Source: Virgibacillus doumboii
Lineage (GTDB): Bacteria; Bacillota; Bacilli; Bacillales; Amphibacillaceae
NCBI RefSeq assembly: GCF_902806455.1
Contig: NZ_CADCWQ010000001.1
Span: forward strand, 1,302,001-1,366,000
Length of the DNA stretch: 64,000 nt
Direction: 5' to 3'
The notes under the pieces are model-generated. The model had not been told where the DNA came from. It saw only the letters and a list, made by a program, of their open reading frames with translations, and did not search any database. Shown here one piece after another: positions 1 through 7,828 of this stretch (positions are counted from its first letter, which is position 1; each line of letters begins with the position of its first letter). The position numbers and the translations under genes were made by a program.

Positions 1-287
1 AAAAGGAAATATTTAAAAAAAATGGAATTGAAGCTGAACACGTGTACTATGGGAAAGGTTGCAGTGCTTGTCATCATCAGGGATATCACGGAAGAATTGC
101 GGTACAGGAAGTACTGGTAGTTGATGATACGATAAAAAGTATGCTGCTTAATAATAAATCGATTGCAGAAATTCGTTCTTATGCAACTGAACAAGGCATG
201 GACTTCTTAATACATGATGGATTAAAGAAAATGAAAGAAGGATTGACTTCCATGGAAGAAATTATGCAGGTCTCAATTCATGTCTAG
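1..287 (+). CDS. pilB: PilB/GspE-type pilus assembly ATPase, C-terminal end only
   Basis: This is the 3' end of a gene that begins before the window; the reading frame is open from base 3 to the stop at 285-287. The visible ~94 residues hold the CxxC-type element CSACHHQGYHGR followed by an IAVQEVL strand, the usual C-terminal zinc-binding and core segment of the GspE/PilB extension ATPases. PilB hydrolyses ATP at the inner face of the membrane to drive pilin polymerisation. The Walker boxes lie outside the window. The stop lies 10 bases before the start of pilT, so the two are cotranscribed. It could also be called a ComGA-like ATPase, but pilT, pilM, pilN and pilO next door point to a type IV pilus rather than the competence pseudopilus. 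Confidence 0.85.
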   Translation, partial: KEIFKKNGIEAEHVYYGKGCSACHHQGYHGRIAVQEVLVVDDTIKSMLLNNKSIAEIRSYATEQGMDFLIHDGLKKMKEGLTSMEEIMQVSIHV

Positions 288-297
288 GGGGATTCAA

Positions 298-1338
298 ATG
301 GATAAAAAATTTAAAAGTTGGCTTACCGATGCATACCACAAGAAAGCATCGGATGTTCATTTAACAATAGGAAAAGCCCCTATTTTTCGGATAAATGGTA
401 ACTTAATCGAACAGGATGAAGCAAAACTAGCACCATCAGATACCAGCGAAATTCTCAAGGAAATAATCCCTAACGATCTTTGGCAGCAGCTGGAAGCAAA
501 GAGTGAATTGGATTTTTCCTATGGTATAAGCGGAGTTTCAAGATTTCGAATCAATGCATTTTATCAGCGCGGTGAGTTGTCACTGGCAATTCGAATTGTT
601 CCAACAAGGATTCCATCACTTGAAGAGTTATATTTACCAGGGATTGCTAAGGAAATCGTTCGCCACCCACAGGGACTTGTCCTTGTCACTGGTCCAACCG
701 GCAGCGGGAAAAGTACGACACTCGCTTCGATGATTGATTATATGAATCAGACCATGCAAAAGCATATCATTACCCTGGAAGATCCAATTGAATATATGCA
801 TTCACATAATCGGTCTGTTATTGATCAACGGGAAGTCGGCTTTGATACGAATAGTTTCGTGAATGGACTCAGAGCAAGTTTACGACAGGACCCAGATGTC
901 ATTTTAGTTGGGGAAATGCGTGATTTAGAAACGATTTCAACAGCGATTACTGCTGCTGAAACAGGACATCTGGTATTGGGTACACTGCATACGACGGATG
1001 CTGTATCAACAATTGAACGAATTATTGATGTTTTTCCGGCTGAACAGCAAACCCAAATACGCATCCAGCTTTCAACCATATTAAAGGCAGTTATTTCTCA
1101 ACGGTTACTGATTACGAAAGATAATTTGGATCGTCGGGTTGCAACAGAAGTACTTCTTAACACATCTGCGGTGAAAAATTTAATTCGCAATGAAAAACTG
1201 CATCAAATTCAAAATGTGTTGCAAACATCAAAGGAACAGGGAATGCACACACTTGAAATGGATCTTAAACGACTCTTGCAGGAAGATCAACTTGCGTATG
1301 AAACTGCGGCTCCTTTTTTGCAGGAAAGGAGTTTATAA
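298..1338 (+). CDS. pilT: Type IV pilus retraction ATPase PilT
   Basis: A 346-residue PilT, the hexameric ATPase that depolymerises type IV pili and powers twitching. Visible motifs are an N-terminal PAS-like region (residues ~1-100), Walker A GPTGSGKST (~132-140), the Walker B/Asp box with DPDVILVGEMRD (~198-209) and the His box TAAETGHLVLGTLHT (~218-232). The start at 298 is chosen because AGGGGG lies 6-7 bases upstream; an in-frame ATG at 280 overlaps pilB and lacks a ribosome site. It lies 10 bases after pilB and 3 bases before pilC. A retraction ATPase is absent from competence (com) pilus operons, so this gene separates the locus from comG. Confidence 0.95.
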   Translation: MDKKFKSWLTDAYHKKASDVHLTIGKAPIFRINGNLIEQDEAKLAPSDTSEILKEIIPNDLWQQLEAKSELDFSYGISGVSRFRINAFYQRGELSLAIRIVPTRIPSLEELYLPGIAKEIVRHPQGLVLVTGPTGSGKSTTLASMIDYMNQTMQKHIITLEDPIEYMHSHNRSVIDQREVGFDTNSFVNGLRASLRQDPDVILVGEMRDLETISTAITAAETGHLVLGTLHTTDAVSTIERIIDVFPAEQQTQIRIQLSTILKAVISQRLLITKDNLDRRVATEVLLNTSAVKNLIRNEKLHQIQNVLQTSKEQGMHTLEMDLKRLLQEDQLAYETAAPFLQERSL

Positions 1339-1341
1339 TGG

Positions 1342-2541
1342 ATGAATTATCAATACATTGGAAAGAAAAAAACAGGACAAAAGATCAAAGGCAGAATTGA
1401 AGCTGACTCTAAAAAGGGTGCGCTGTCAGAATTGGAAAAAAGCGGTCTTATTATTATCGATATTGACGAAACGAGGTCATGGAATAAGGATATTACGATA
1501 AATAAAAAGGTGAAGAATAAGGATTTTGTTATTTTCCTTAGACAATATTCCACTTTGATTCACGCGGGAATTTCCATTTCAGATGCAACAAAGACGATGG
1601 TGAAACAAACAGATAATCATGCATTGAAAAACGCACTTTCAGATATTGACAAACAGCTTGAACAGGGACAGGCACTGTCAACGGCTGCGGAAAATCATCC
1701 AAAAGTTTTTCCCGCATTACTGGTCAACATGATCCAGGCTGGAGAGGCCAGTGGGAAGTTGGATGAAATCCTGAATCAAATGGCTGATTACTATGAAAAA
1801 GCTTACCGAAACAAACAAAAAGTAGTTTCGGCTTTAATGTATCCGAGTGTAGTTGGGGTAATTACAGTCTTACTTAGTATTTTTTTACTCGTGTTTATTG
1901 TCCCGCGCTTCGTCAGTATGTTCCATTCTATGGGTTCGGAGGTTCCGGCATATACTCAATTTATATTGAGCATCAGTGATTGGATTGGCACATTTTGGTG
2001 GATACTCGTAATTTTTGTTGTAATGGGTATAGCAATCTATAAATACCTTATGCAAAATAATCGGTTCGTTTACAGAATGGATAAAGTTAAAATGAAATTT
2101 CCTTTTTTGGGCGTTCTTGTTCATAAGAGTGTATTGGTTCGTATGACACAAACATTAAGTACATTGGTTAACAGTTCTGTTCCTATTCTGAAGTCGGTTG
2201 AAATCACCGAAAAAGTTGTTGGAAATCGCGTGATTCAGAAGATTCTTATGCAATCAAGGAAATCGCTGGAAACAGGAGAATCCATGACAAAGCCGATGAA
2301 AGGTCATTGGGCATTTCCTGCTTTAGTTGTTCAAATGATTCAAATTGGTGAAAAGACCGGTACGTTAGATCATATGCTTTCAAAAGCTGCTGAATTTTAC
2401 GAGGAAGAAGTGGAACAATTATCGAATCGAATCAAAACATTAATCGAACCGCTGATGATTATAGTACTAACCGTTATTATTGGCAGCATTATCACTGCAG
2501 TAGTAATTCCGATGTTTTCTATGTTTGAAAACTTTCAATAA
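1342..2541 (+). CDS. pilC: Type IV pilus inner-membrane platform protein PilC
   Basis: A 399-residue PilC/GspF-family platform protein that couples PilB/PilT to the growing pilus. It has the two tandem T2SF cytoplasmic four-helix domains (about residues 70-190 and 265-390) and three membrane segments: ~168-190, ~218-236 and ~370-393 near the C-terminus. The typical repeat motif is visible twice (LVNMIQAGEASGKLDEIL and LVVQMIQIGEKTGTLDHML). It starts 3 bases after the pilT stop, so translation is probably coupled. The transcript seems to end or be interrupted before the riboswitch-controlled pilin gene, though no strong terminator is visible directly after pilC. Confidence 0.95.
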   Translation: MNYQYIGKKKTGQKIKGRIEADSKKGALSELEKSGLIIIDIDETRSWNKDITINKKVKNKDFVIFLRQYSTLIHAGISISDATKTMVKQTDNHALKNALSDIDKQLEQGQALSTAAENHPKVFPALLVNMIQAGEASGKLDEILNQMADYYEKAYRNKQKVVSALMYPSVVGVITVLLSIFLLVFIVPRFVSMFHSMGSEVPAYTQFILSISDWIGTFWWILVIFVVMGIAIYKYLMQNNRFVYRMDKVKMKFPFLGVLVHKSVLVRMTQTLSTLVNSSVPILKSVEITEKVVGNRVIQKILMQSRKSLETGESMTKPMKGHWAFPALVVQMIQIGEKTGTLDHMLSKAAEFYEEEVEQLSNRIKTLIEPLMIIVLTVIIGSIITAVVIPMFSMFENFQ

Positions 2542-2543
2542 TA

Positions 2544-2572
2544 TTGTAGACATTTGTCAGGTAATATATTAT
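2544..2572 (+). promoter_or_regulatory. Possible promoter for the riboswitch-pilin transcript
   Basis: TTGTAG (2544-2549), 17 bases, TATTAT (2567-2572). The -10 matches five of six positions of TATAAT but the -35 only its first three. It lies about 20 bases before the start of the aptamer, where a riboswitch transcript should begin. Weak evidence from sequence alone. Confidence 0.35.
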
Positions 2573-2592
2573 ATTGAATGTAGGTAAAAAGT

Positions 2593-2666
2593 AGGATGCG
2601 ATGATAGGTTACTTGTATTTGGGCACTTGGGTAGTCTTAGCAAGTAGTGCAACCGGCCGACTGAAT
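2593..2666 (+). promoter_or_regulatory. Cyclic-di-GMP-II riboswitch aptamer upstream of the pilin gene
   Basis: The core carries the conserved strings of the class II c-di-GMP riboswitch: GATGAT (2600-2605), GGTT (2607-2610), TTGGGCACTTG (2619-2629) and AGTAGTGCAACCGGCCG (2643-2659). GCACT (2623-2627) pairs with AGTGC (2646-2650) as the main stem. GGTT pairs with AACC (2651-2654) as the pseudoknot. AGTAGG and CCGACT can close the base stem with one A-G mismatch. The aptamer ends about 40 bases before the pilin start. No classical terminator separates it from the gene, but the G-rich ribosome site GGCGGGGG directly followed by TTTTTT at 2691-2703 could pair partly with the AACC-containing strand, which would make c-di-GMP an activator. 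The family is known upstream of a pilA gene in Clostridioides difficile. I recognised it by eye; no covariance search was run. Confidence 0.88.
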
Positions 2667-2703
2667 TTAATAGATTTACATATTAGAGAGGCGGGGGTTT
2701 TTT

Positions 2704-3066
2704 ATGCTAAAACGCATGAAAAAGTTATTTAAGAAGGACAGTGGATTTACGCTTGTTGAGTTATTGGCGGTAATTGCAATTTTGGCTATTATTGTTGTGA
2801 TTGCAGTGCCATCGATTGGAAATGTGATAAGTGATTCTGAAGATAAAGCACATAAGGCAAATGTTGAATTGGTTGAAAATGCCGCGAAAATGGCTGCTAT
2901 TTCAGAAGGAAAAACTTCCACCACGTTTACCTTGAAGCAACTTGAAGAAGGCGGTTATCTAGAGGACATTCCAGAAAATGTAGGTGACTATGAATATCGG
3001 GAAGGGCATAATATAACTGTTGAAAATTCAATAGCTGTTTATGAAGCATATTCTGATGAAAGCTAA
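2704..3066 (+). CDS. Type IV prepilin (major pilin candidate)
   Basis: A 120-residue class III-signal prepilin. The basic leader MLKRMKKLFKKDSG is followed by the N-methylation/core helix beginning FTLVELLAVIAIL, with Glu at +5 of the mature chain, so PilD should cleave after Gly14 and methylate Phe15. The mature product of ~106 residues has a short soluble head with no cysteines. It is the only pilin gene visible at the locus, which makes it the likely major subunit. The start has a G-rich ribosome site at 2691-2697; the ATG at 2716 is also possible and leaves the cleavage site unchanged. The gene is alone between the c-di-GMP-II riboswitch and a strong terminator, so it can be expressed at a level different from the assembly machine. 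Confidence 0.9.
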   Translation: MLKRMKKLFKKDSGFTLVELLAVIAILAIIVVIAVPSIGNVISDSEDKAHKANVELVENAAKMAAISEGKTSTTFTLKQLEEGGYLEDIPENVGDYEYREGHNITVENSIAVYEAYSDES

Positions 3067-3098
3067 GATAAATAAATATTGGCATATTTGTAAGTTAC

Positions 3099-3134
3099 AA
3101 CGCCCTGTACTCTATTAAACTGCAGGGCGTTTTC
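3099..3134 (+). terminator. Rho-independent terminator after the pilin gene
   Basis: AACGCCCTG (3099-3107) pairs perfectly with CAGGGCGTT (3123-3131), followed by TTTTC. It would end the short riboswitch-pilin transcript before pilD. Confidence 0.85.
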
Positions 3135-3173
3135 TTCATCTGACTTTTTACAAACTAACAAGGAGCCACACTA

Positions 3174-3929
3174 ATGAATACTCTACTAATACTATTTTTC
3201 TTCATACTCGGTCTAGTCTTCGGCTCATTTTTCAATGTAGTCGGATTGCGCCTGCCAAAAAACATACCCTTCGTAAACGATCGTTCGATTTGTCCTCATT
3301 GTCAACAGCAACTGTCCTGGTATGAAAACATACCACTTCTTTCTTTTGTTATCCAGAATGCTAAATGTCGGCATTGCGGCGAAAAGATTTCATTTATATA
3401 CCCGGCAATTGAGTTATTTACAGGAGTTTTATTTGCTTTAAGCTATACTATTATTGGATTAAATCTGGAACTGCTCACAGCATTACTATTAGTCTCTATG
3501 CTTATGATTATTCTGGTGTCCGACATCAAATACATGCTCATACCTAATAAAGTATTGCTGTTTTTCCTCCCGTTGTTCATTATCATGCGTTTGCTCTCTC
3601 CTCTTAACCCTTGGTGGTCATCAATTTTAGGTGCTGTAATCGGGGTCGTTCTTCTTTCCGTAATTATCTTAATAAGCCGTGGTGGTATGGGCGGCGGGGA
3701 CATGAAGCTATTTGGAGTTTTAGGAATTGTACTGGGAATAGAAAATGTGTTATTAGCTTTTTTTCTATCCTGTGTGATTGGGGCACTTATTGGCATGATG
3801 CTGCTATTATTTAAGGTAATCGGCAGGAAACAGCCGGTTCCGTTTGGTCCATACATCGTAGCAGCAACACTTATTACATATTTTTACGGTGATTTTCTAT
3901 TAGACTGGTATTTTACTTATCTATTATAA
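3174..3929 (+). CDS. pilD: Prepilin peptidase / N-methyltransferase PilD
   Basis: A 251-residue A24-family prepilin peptidase, a polytopic membrane aspartyl protease that removes pilin leaders and methylates the new N-terminus. The N-terminal domain has FGSFFNVVGLRLP and the two CxxC pairs CPHC and CRHC of the zinc-binding methylase region. The catalytic aspartates are D117 in SDIKYMLIPN and D176 in GGGDMKLFG. Full length suggests both activities. It is 107 bases after the pilin gene, with a terminator between, and 13 bases before pilM, so it probably heads a pilDMNO unit. ComC, the competence paralogue, is the alternative name, but the neighbours are pil genes. Confidence 0.95.
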   Translation: MNTLLILFFFILGLVFGSFFNVVGLRLPKNIPFVNDRSICPHCQQQLSWYENIPLLSFVIQNAKCRHCGEKISFIYPAIELFTGVLFALSYTIIGLNLELLTALLLVSMLMIILVSDIKYMLIPNKVLLFFLPLFIIMRLLSPLNPWWSSILGAVIGVVLLSVIILISRGGMGGGDMKLFGVLGIVLGIENVLLAFFLSCVIGALIGMMLLLFKVIGRKQPVPFGPYIVAATLITYFYGDFLLDWYFTYLL

Positions 3930-3942
3930 AGCAGGTGACAGC

Positions 3943-4851
3943 ATGGGTATTATGAATAATGGCAAAGTGAGTATAGTTGTTACAAATCTTGTTTTACGGT
4001 ATACCTATCATAAAAGTTCTTCCATCGATGATCCGGTTGCCTATGGAGAAGTAGATTTGCCAAAGGATACAATTAAGGATGGGACAATAGTGAATAAACC
4101 CGTTCTTTTGGAGGTTATTAAGCAGCTGGTTCAAAAACATAAGTGGAAGCGTAAGAAGCTTTTTTTTGCAGTTCCGGATGACACAGTCGTTATACGTCAA
4201 TTGCAAATTCCAGTATCATTATCCAAAGAGGAAGCTAAGGGGTATGTAAGAACACAGATCGGCAACAGCTTTTATTTACCGTTTGCTGACCCGGTAATCG
4301 CGCTTGAATTTTTGGATGCGGATCAGGAAAATAGAAATATTCTTTTATTTGCCTATCCGAGAGAGAAGATTTCAGCATTTGAAGAAGTTTTTAAAGAGGC
4401 GGGACTTAAACCTGCTGCTGCTGACCTTACGTCGTTATCTGTTTATCGATATTACTTTTTAACGAAATCCGAGGAAAAGGACAATGTCTTACTTATTCAT
4501 TGGAATCACAGTGCTCTTGTTCTGACAGCGTTTCAAAACCATAAGGCCATTTTCACCAGATATATGAAAATAGACGTGAGTGAAGAAAAAATAATTGAAG
4601 AATCTGCAATGAAAATGATTGATGAGCTTATGATTGAAATCAACCGGATTATTGATTTTTACCAGTATTCGATTACAAAAGGTGCGTCAAAGATCGATCA
4701 ATTACTTTTATCTGGAGATTTTCCATTTTTATCTTCTGCCAAAACGAATCTTTTGGAAACATTAACGATACCTTTATACAGTTTTGAAGACGAAGAACTG
4801 CCTGTAAAATTTATCGATGCCCTTGGTTTAGCATTAAAGCAGGATTCGTAA
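3943..4851 (+). CDS. pilM: PilM-like actin-fold pilus assembly protein
   Basis: A 302-residue protein recognisable as PilM by position and by the C-terminal EINRIIDFYQYS stretch, which is typical of PilM/ComA-type actin-like ATPases. PilM is cytoplasmic and binds the N-terminal tail of PilN, linking the inner-membrane alignment complex to the motor. It is somewhat shorter than the usual ~350 residues and the glycine-rich nucleotide-binding loops are poorly conserved by eye, so ATP binding is uncertain. A ribosome site (GCAGGTGAC) precedes the ATG. The gene is followed after 12 bases by pilN. Confidence 0.8.
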   Translation: MGIMNNGKVSIVVTNLVLRYTYHKSSSIDDPVAYGEVDLPKDTIKDGTIVNKPVLLEVIKQLVQKHKWKRKKLFFAVPDDTVVIRQLQIPVSLSKEEAKGYVRTQIGNSFYLPFADPVIALEFLDADQENRNILLFAYPREKISAFEEVFKEAGLKPAAADLTSLSVYRYYFLTKSEEKDNVLLIHWNHSALVLTAFQNHKAIFTRYMKIDVSEEKIIEESAMKMIDELMIEINRIIDFYQYSITKGASKIDQLLLSGDFPFLSSAKTNLLETLTIPLYSFEDEELPVKFIDALGLALKQDS

Positions 4852-4863
4852 AGGGGAGCTATT

Positions 4864-5406
4864 ATGAATACTGAAATTAACTTACTCGAAAAAGAACAAA
4901 AAAAGTATAGTGCTTCCTTAATATGTGGTATTGTGTTCCTTTTATTGCTTGCCCTTGCAATCGGGTTACTGCTGTTTCAGAAAAATATTTATGAGAATCG
5001 AATTGAAGCAGAGGAAAATCAACTTTCTCAAGTGAAAATATTACTATCTGATCATCAGAATGAATTTACCAATAGGCAGCAGTTTCAACAATTACAGCAG
5101 GACATAGGGACGATACAGGCAGGGTCTGTACCTCATGTGAAATTGTACAATAGATTACTTGGTTATTTATCCTCGCCTGATAAGTTAATTAGTTATGAGT
5201 TCACAAATGAAAATCAGCTTATCTTCAATGCAGAATTCGCATCATTAAAAGACGTCGCAAACTATGTAACTGAATTGTTGGAACTAAACTATATTCAGGG
5301 GACTCAATTAACAAGTGTGAATAACAATGGAACATCATTTCAAGCAACCTTAACTGTACGTTTCGATAGTGGGATGTTGAAAAAGGAGCTTGGTAATAAT
5401 GATTAA
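4864..5406 (+). CDS. pilN: PilN-like inner-membrane alignment protein
   Basis: A 180-residue bitopic protein: a cytoplasmic N-terminal tail starting MNTEINLLEKEQKK (the INLLP/INLL-type PilM-binding motif), one membrane helix (~residues 17-39, LICGIVFLLLLALAIGLLLF), a coiled coil (~45-85) and a small ferredoxin-like extracytoplasmic domain. PilN forms a heterodimer with PilO in the alignment complex. It overlaps pilO by 8 bases. Identification rests on architecture plus gene order. Confidence 0.8.
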   Translation: MNTEINLLEKEQKKYSASLICGIVFLLLLALAIGLLLFQKNIYENRIEAEENQLSQVKILLSDHQNEFTNRQQFQQLQQDIGTIQAGSVPHVKLYNRLLGYLSSPDKLISYEFTNENQLIFNAEFASLKDVANYVTELLELNYIQGTQLTSVNNNGTSFQATLTVRFDSGMLKKELGNND

Positions 5407-5929
5407 AAACTGGACAAAAAAACATACGTATATTCTAGTTGGAGTTATCATTGCCGCACTTATTGTCTATGGAATTTCTTATTTTAGAATTATTAATCCA
5501 ATGAAAGCAGAAGTCGACTCCTTGGCAAAGCAAGTTTCCATGTATGAAACACAATATGAAAAAATAATTGATCAGTCTAAGGAAAATATACCAGATGACA
5601 CACTTTCATCTATTGAATTACGGGTGCCATCAACAAAATCACCAGACAATCTTTTAATAAATATACAAAACATTGCGAGCTCATCAAATCTGACAATAAA
5701 TCATCTGAAAGAAGTGGAAAGACAGCAGGAGCAGGAAGAATCATCATCAAAGATAAATGAGACAACGTACAAATTAGATGCAACCTCATCAAAATTGAAA
5801 GATATGAATGCTTTTCTGGAGGGCATTGTTGAAAGCGACCGATTAATGATTATTGATACCGTTCATGTTCAACAAGATGCGGATCAAGTATTTTTAACAA
5901 TTACATTTAAAATCTATTTTGCAGAATAG
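5399..5929 (+). CDS. pilO: PilO-like inner-membrane alignment protein
   Basis: A 176-residue bitopic protein with a membrane helix at ~residues 8-28 (YILVGVIIAALIVYGISYF), a coiled coil (~35-65) and an extracytoplasmic ferredoxin-like domain. It is the expected partner of PilN. The start at 5399 is preferred because AGGAG at 5384-5388 is about 10 bases upstream; a TTG at 5390 sits directly on the ribosome site. It overlaps the end of pilN. It is the last pilus gene here: no secretin is expected in a Gram-positive cell, and no minor pilins follow. Confidence 0.8.
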   Translation: MIKNWTKKHTYILVGVIIAALIVYGISYFRIINPMKAEVDSLAKQVSMYETQYEKIIDQSKENIPDDTLSSIELRVPSTKSPDNLLINIQNIASSSNLTINHLKEVERQQEQEESSSKINETTYKLDATSSKLKDMNAFLEGIVESDRLMIIDTVHVQQDADQVFLTITFKIYFAE

Positions 5930-5945
5930 TGCATGTAACCGCTAT

Positions 5946-6050
5946 GGAAATATACTCCGCTTTCCACGGGCGGCTGATGAGCCTCTCCGTGCTTTCGCAC
6001 TGCGAGTCTCACCTAGGCCTTTCCTCCCGCAGGAGTCTGCGTATATTTCC
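5946..6050. repeat. Fold-back repeat (solo core of the intergenic repeat family)
   Basis: GGAAATATAC (5946-5955) and GTATATTTCC (6041-6050) form a perfect 10-bp outer stem. The interior has the family strings GGGCGGCTGATGAGCCTC and GAGTCTCACCTAGGCC, which pair imperfectly, so the whole ~105 nt can fold back on itself. It matches the core at 21575-21681 and 36522-36628. I did not find the terminal inverted repeat of the larger elements here. It fills the gap between pilO and the next gene. Confidence 0.75.
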
Positions 6051-6180
6051 TTCGCTTGTTTTGTGCATTGTTTGTCTTTTGTCTTATCATTTCCATTTTG
6101 TCCAAACCTCTTTTTTTATACCTTAAAAGTTCTTTATAAATCTCTTTTTTCATAATGTATTATGAAGGAGGGAGATACGT

Positions 6181-6408
6181 ATGCGCCACTACGCAATTTT
6201 ACGGTTATTATTAGCTGGCTTTTTCTTATATTTTGCCTGGCCAAGTATTCCGGGAGCAGCTTCGCAGGCAGAGGCCATTTTCTGGGGAGTATGGCTGGCT
6301 TTCTTTGTCCTGGTTGTTGGATCCAATTTTGCAACACTTTTACAGATGACTTCTCCGCCAGTTATGGAACAGGAACGTTCAAGGCAGCGACAAACGCTTA
6401 ACCATTGA
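6181..6408 (+). CDS. Small membrane protein of unknown function
   Basis: A 75-residue protein with two predicted membrane helices (~residues 7-24 and ~32-55) and a short polar, basic C-terminus rich in Arg/Gln. A strong ribosome site, AAGGAGGGAG, lies 5 bases before the ATG, which supports a real gene. I do not recognise the family. It sits directly before ytoI on the same strand, and the promoter assigned to ytoI overlaps its stop codon. Confidence 0.65.
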   Translation: MRHYAILRLLLAGFFLYFAWPSIPGAASQAEAIFWGVWLAFFVLVVGSNFATLLQMTSPPVMEQERSRQRQTLNH

Positions 6409-6433
6409 GGTTTCGGTGTATCAACTGTATAAT
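6405..6433 (+). promoter_or_regulatory. SigA-type promoter for ytoI
   Basis: TTGAGG (6405-6410), 17 bases, TATAAT (6428-6433). The -35 overlaps the end of the 75-residue membrane protein gene. Transcription would start about 40 bases before ytoI. Confidence 0.7.
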
Positions 6434-6481
6434 AAACAGTAAGTATAATGACTAGTACAGTTGAAAGTCGGTGGATTGAAA

Positions 6482-7789
6482 ATGCCAACTAAGCACGAAC
6501 AAATACTGCAGCATATTTTATCATTGGAAGTCGGACATAAAATATCTGTCAGACGGATAGCCAAAACATTGAACGTTAGTGAAGGAACGGCTTACCGGGC
6601 GATAAAAGAAGCTGAAAATCAGGGTATCGTAAGTACCATTGAACGAGTTGGAACAGTTCGGATTGAACGTAAAAAGAAAGAGAACTTTGAGCGTCTGACA
6701 TTTGCTGAAGTAATCAATATTGTTGATGGACAAGTATTAGGCGGACGTGAGGGGCTGCATAAAACACTTAATAAATTTGTTATTGGAGCAATGCAGCTGG
6801 AGGCCATGATGCGCTATACCGAAGCTGGTTCGCTGTTAATTGTGGGGAACCGGGTGAAAGCCCATGAATTGGCTTTAAATGAAGGTGCAGCGGTGTTAAT
6901 AACAGGTGGCTTTGATACAAATGATGAGATTAAACAGCTGGCAGATGAAAAACAATTGCCGGTTATGTCGACAAGTTATGATACTTTCACGGTTGCGGCT
7001 ATGATTAACAGAGCAATCTATGATCAATTGATTAAGAAGGAAATTGTCTTTGTAGGTGATATTTTTACACCATATGATCACTCGTATTTTCTATATGCGA
7101 AGGACAACCTTGATCGCTGGTATGAATTAAATGAGCAGTCAACCCATACGAGATATCCCGTCGTGGATGAAAGACAACGAGTGGCCGGGATGATTACAGC
7201 TAAAGATGTAATCGGAAAGGATAGAAATTTACTCGTTGAAAAAGTAATGACGAAAAACCCGATTGCTGTCCAGGAGAAAACGTCGTTGGCATATGTTGCT
7301 CATATGATGGTCTGGGAAGGAATTGAAGTTGTTCCGGTTGTTGATCCATCACATAAACTTAAAGGTGTAGTATCCCGTCAGGATGTTCTAAAAGCCCTGC
7401 AGCAAATTCAGCGGCAGCCGCAAGTAGGAGAAACAATTGATGATATTGTTTCACGAAATCTGGAGGCAGTCGAAGAAGATCAAACTGTTTTTCAGGTTCA
7501 GGTAACTCCGCAAATGACCAATCAGCTGGGAACACTTTCAAATGGAGTGTTTACCGCTTTAATGACCGAGGCAAGCAGCAGAGTGTTGCTGCATCATAAA
7601 AAAGGGGAATTGGTTGTTGAGAATCTGACGGTTTATTTCATAAAGCCGGTACAAATAGATAGTAAATTAGTTATTAAACCAAAGTTGTTAGACGTTGGGC
7701 GTATTTATGCCAAGATTGATATAGAAGTCTTTAATGGCAAGAAAATGGTTGGAAAAGGACTATTGATGGCTCAATTAATTGATCGGTAA
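6482..7789 (+). CDS. ytoI: HTH-DRTGG-CBS-hotdog protein, YtoI family
   Basis: A 435-residue multidomain protein matching B. subtilis YtoI in length and order. Residues ~1-60 form a winged helix-turn-helix (KISVRRIAKTLNVSEGTAYRAI), ~75-180 a DRTGG domain (VLITGGFDTN), ~190-310 two CBS domains that usually bind adenine nucleotides, and ~320-435 a hotdog thioesterase-like fold. It is presumably a cytoplasmic nucleotide-sensing regulator or enzyme; its real function is unknown. The ATG at 6482 is preferred over the upstream TTG at 6461 because the CGGTGG ribosome site fits it and the protein then begins like its homologues. Confidence 0.9.
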   Translation: MPTKHEQILQHILSLEVGHKISVRRIAKTLNVSEGTAYRAIKEAENQGIVSTIERVGTVRIERKKKENFERLTFAEVINIVDGQVLGGREGLHKTLNKFVIGAMQLEAMMRYTEAGSLLIVGNRVKAHELALNEGAAVLITGGFDTNDEIKQLADEKQLPVMSTSYDTFTVAAMINRAIYDQLIKKEIVFVGDIFTPYDHSYFLYAKDNLDRWYELNEQSTHTRYPVVDERQRVAGMITAKDVIGKDRNLLVEKVMTKNPIAVQEKTSLAYVAHMMVWEGIEVVPVVDPSHKLKGVVSRQDVLKALQQIQRQPQVGETIDDIVSRNLEAVEEDQTVFQVQVTPQMTNQLGTLSNGVFTALMTEASSRVLLHHKKGELVVENLTVYFIKPVQIDSKLVIKPKLLDVGRIYAKIDIEVFNGKKMVGKGLLMAQLIDR

Positions 7790-7798
7790 AACCAAAAA

Positions 7799-7828
7799 CG
7801 GAAGCCGGCCTTTCGTCAGTCGGCTTCC
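7799..7828 (-). terminator. Terminator at the 3' end of ytpI
   Basis: GGAAGCCG (7800-7807) pairs with CGGCTTCC (7821-7828). Read on the minus strand the stem is followed by GTTTTTGGTTTT, so it terminates ytpI; there is no T-run on the plus side. The stem overlaps the last codons of ytpI. Confidence 0.65.

Noticed and set aside
2666..2703. Intrinsic terminator as expression platform of the c-di-GMP riboswitch
   Set aside because: A GGCGGGGG-TTTTTT string is present, but the possible 5' arm pairs only partly. I kept it as a weak suggestion and did not list a terminator.
5919..6155. Open frames of 65-78 codons after pilO
   Set aside because: They cross the fold-back repeat at 5946-6050 and have no ribosome site or recognisable protein features.
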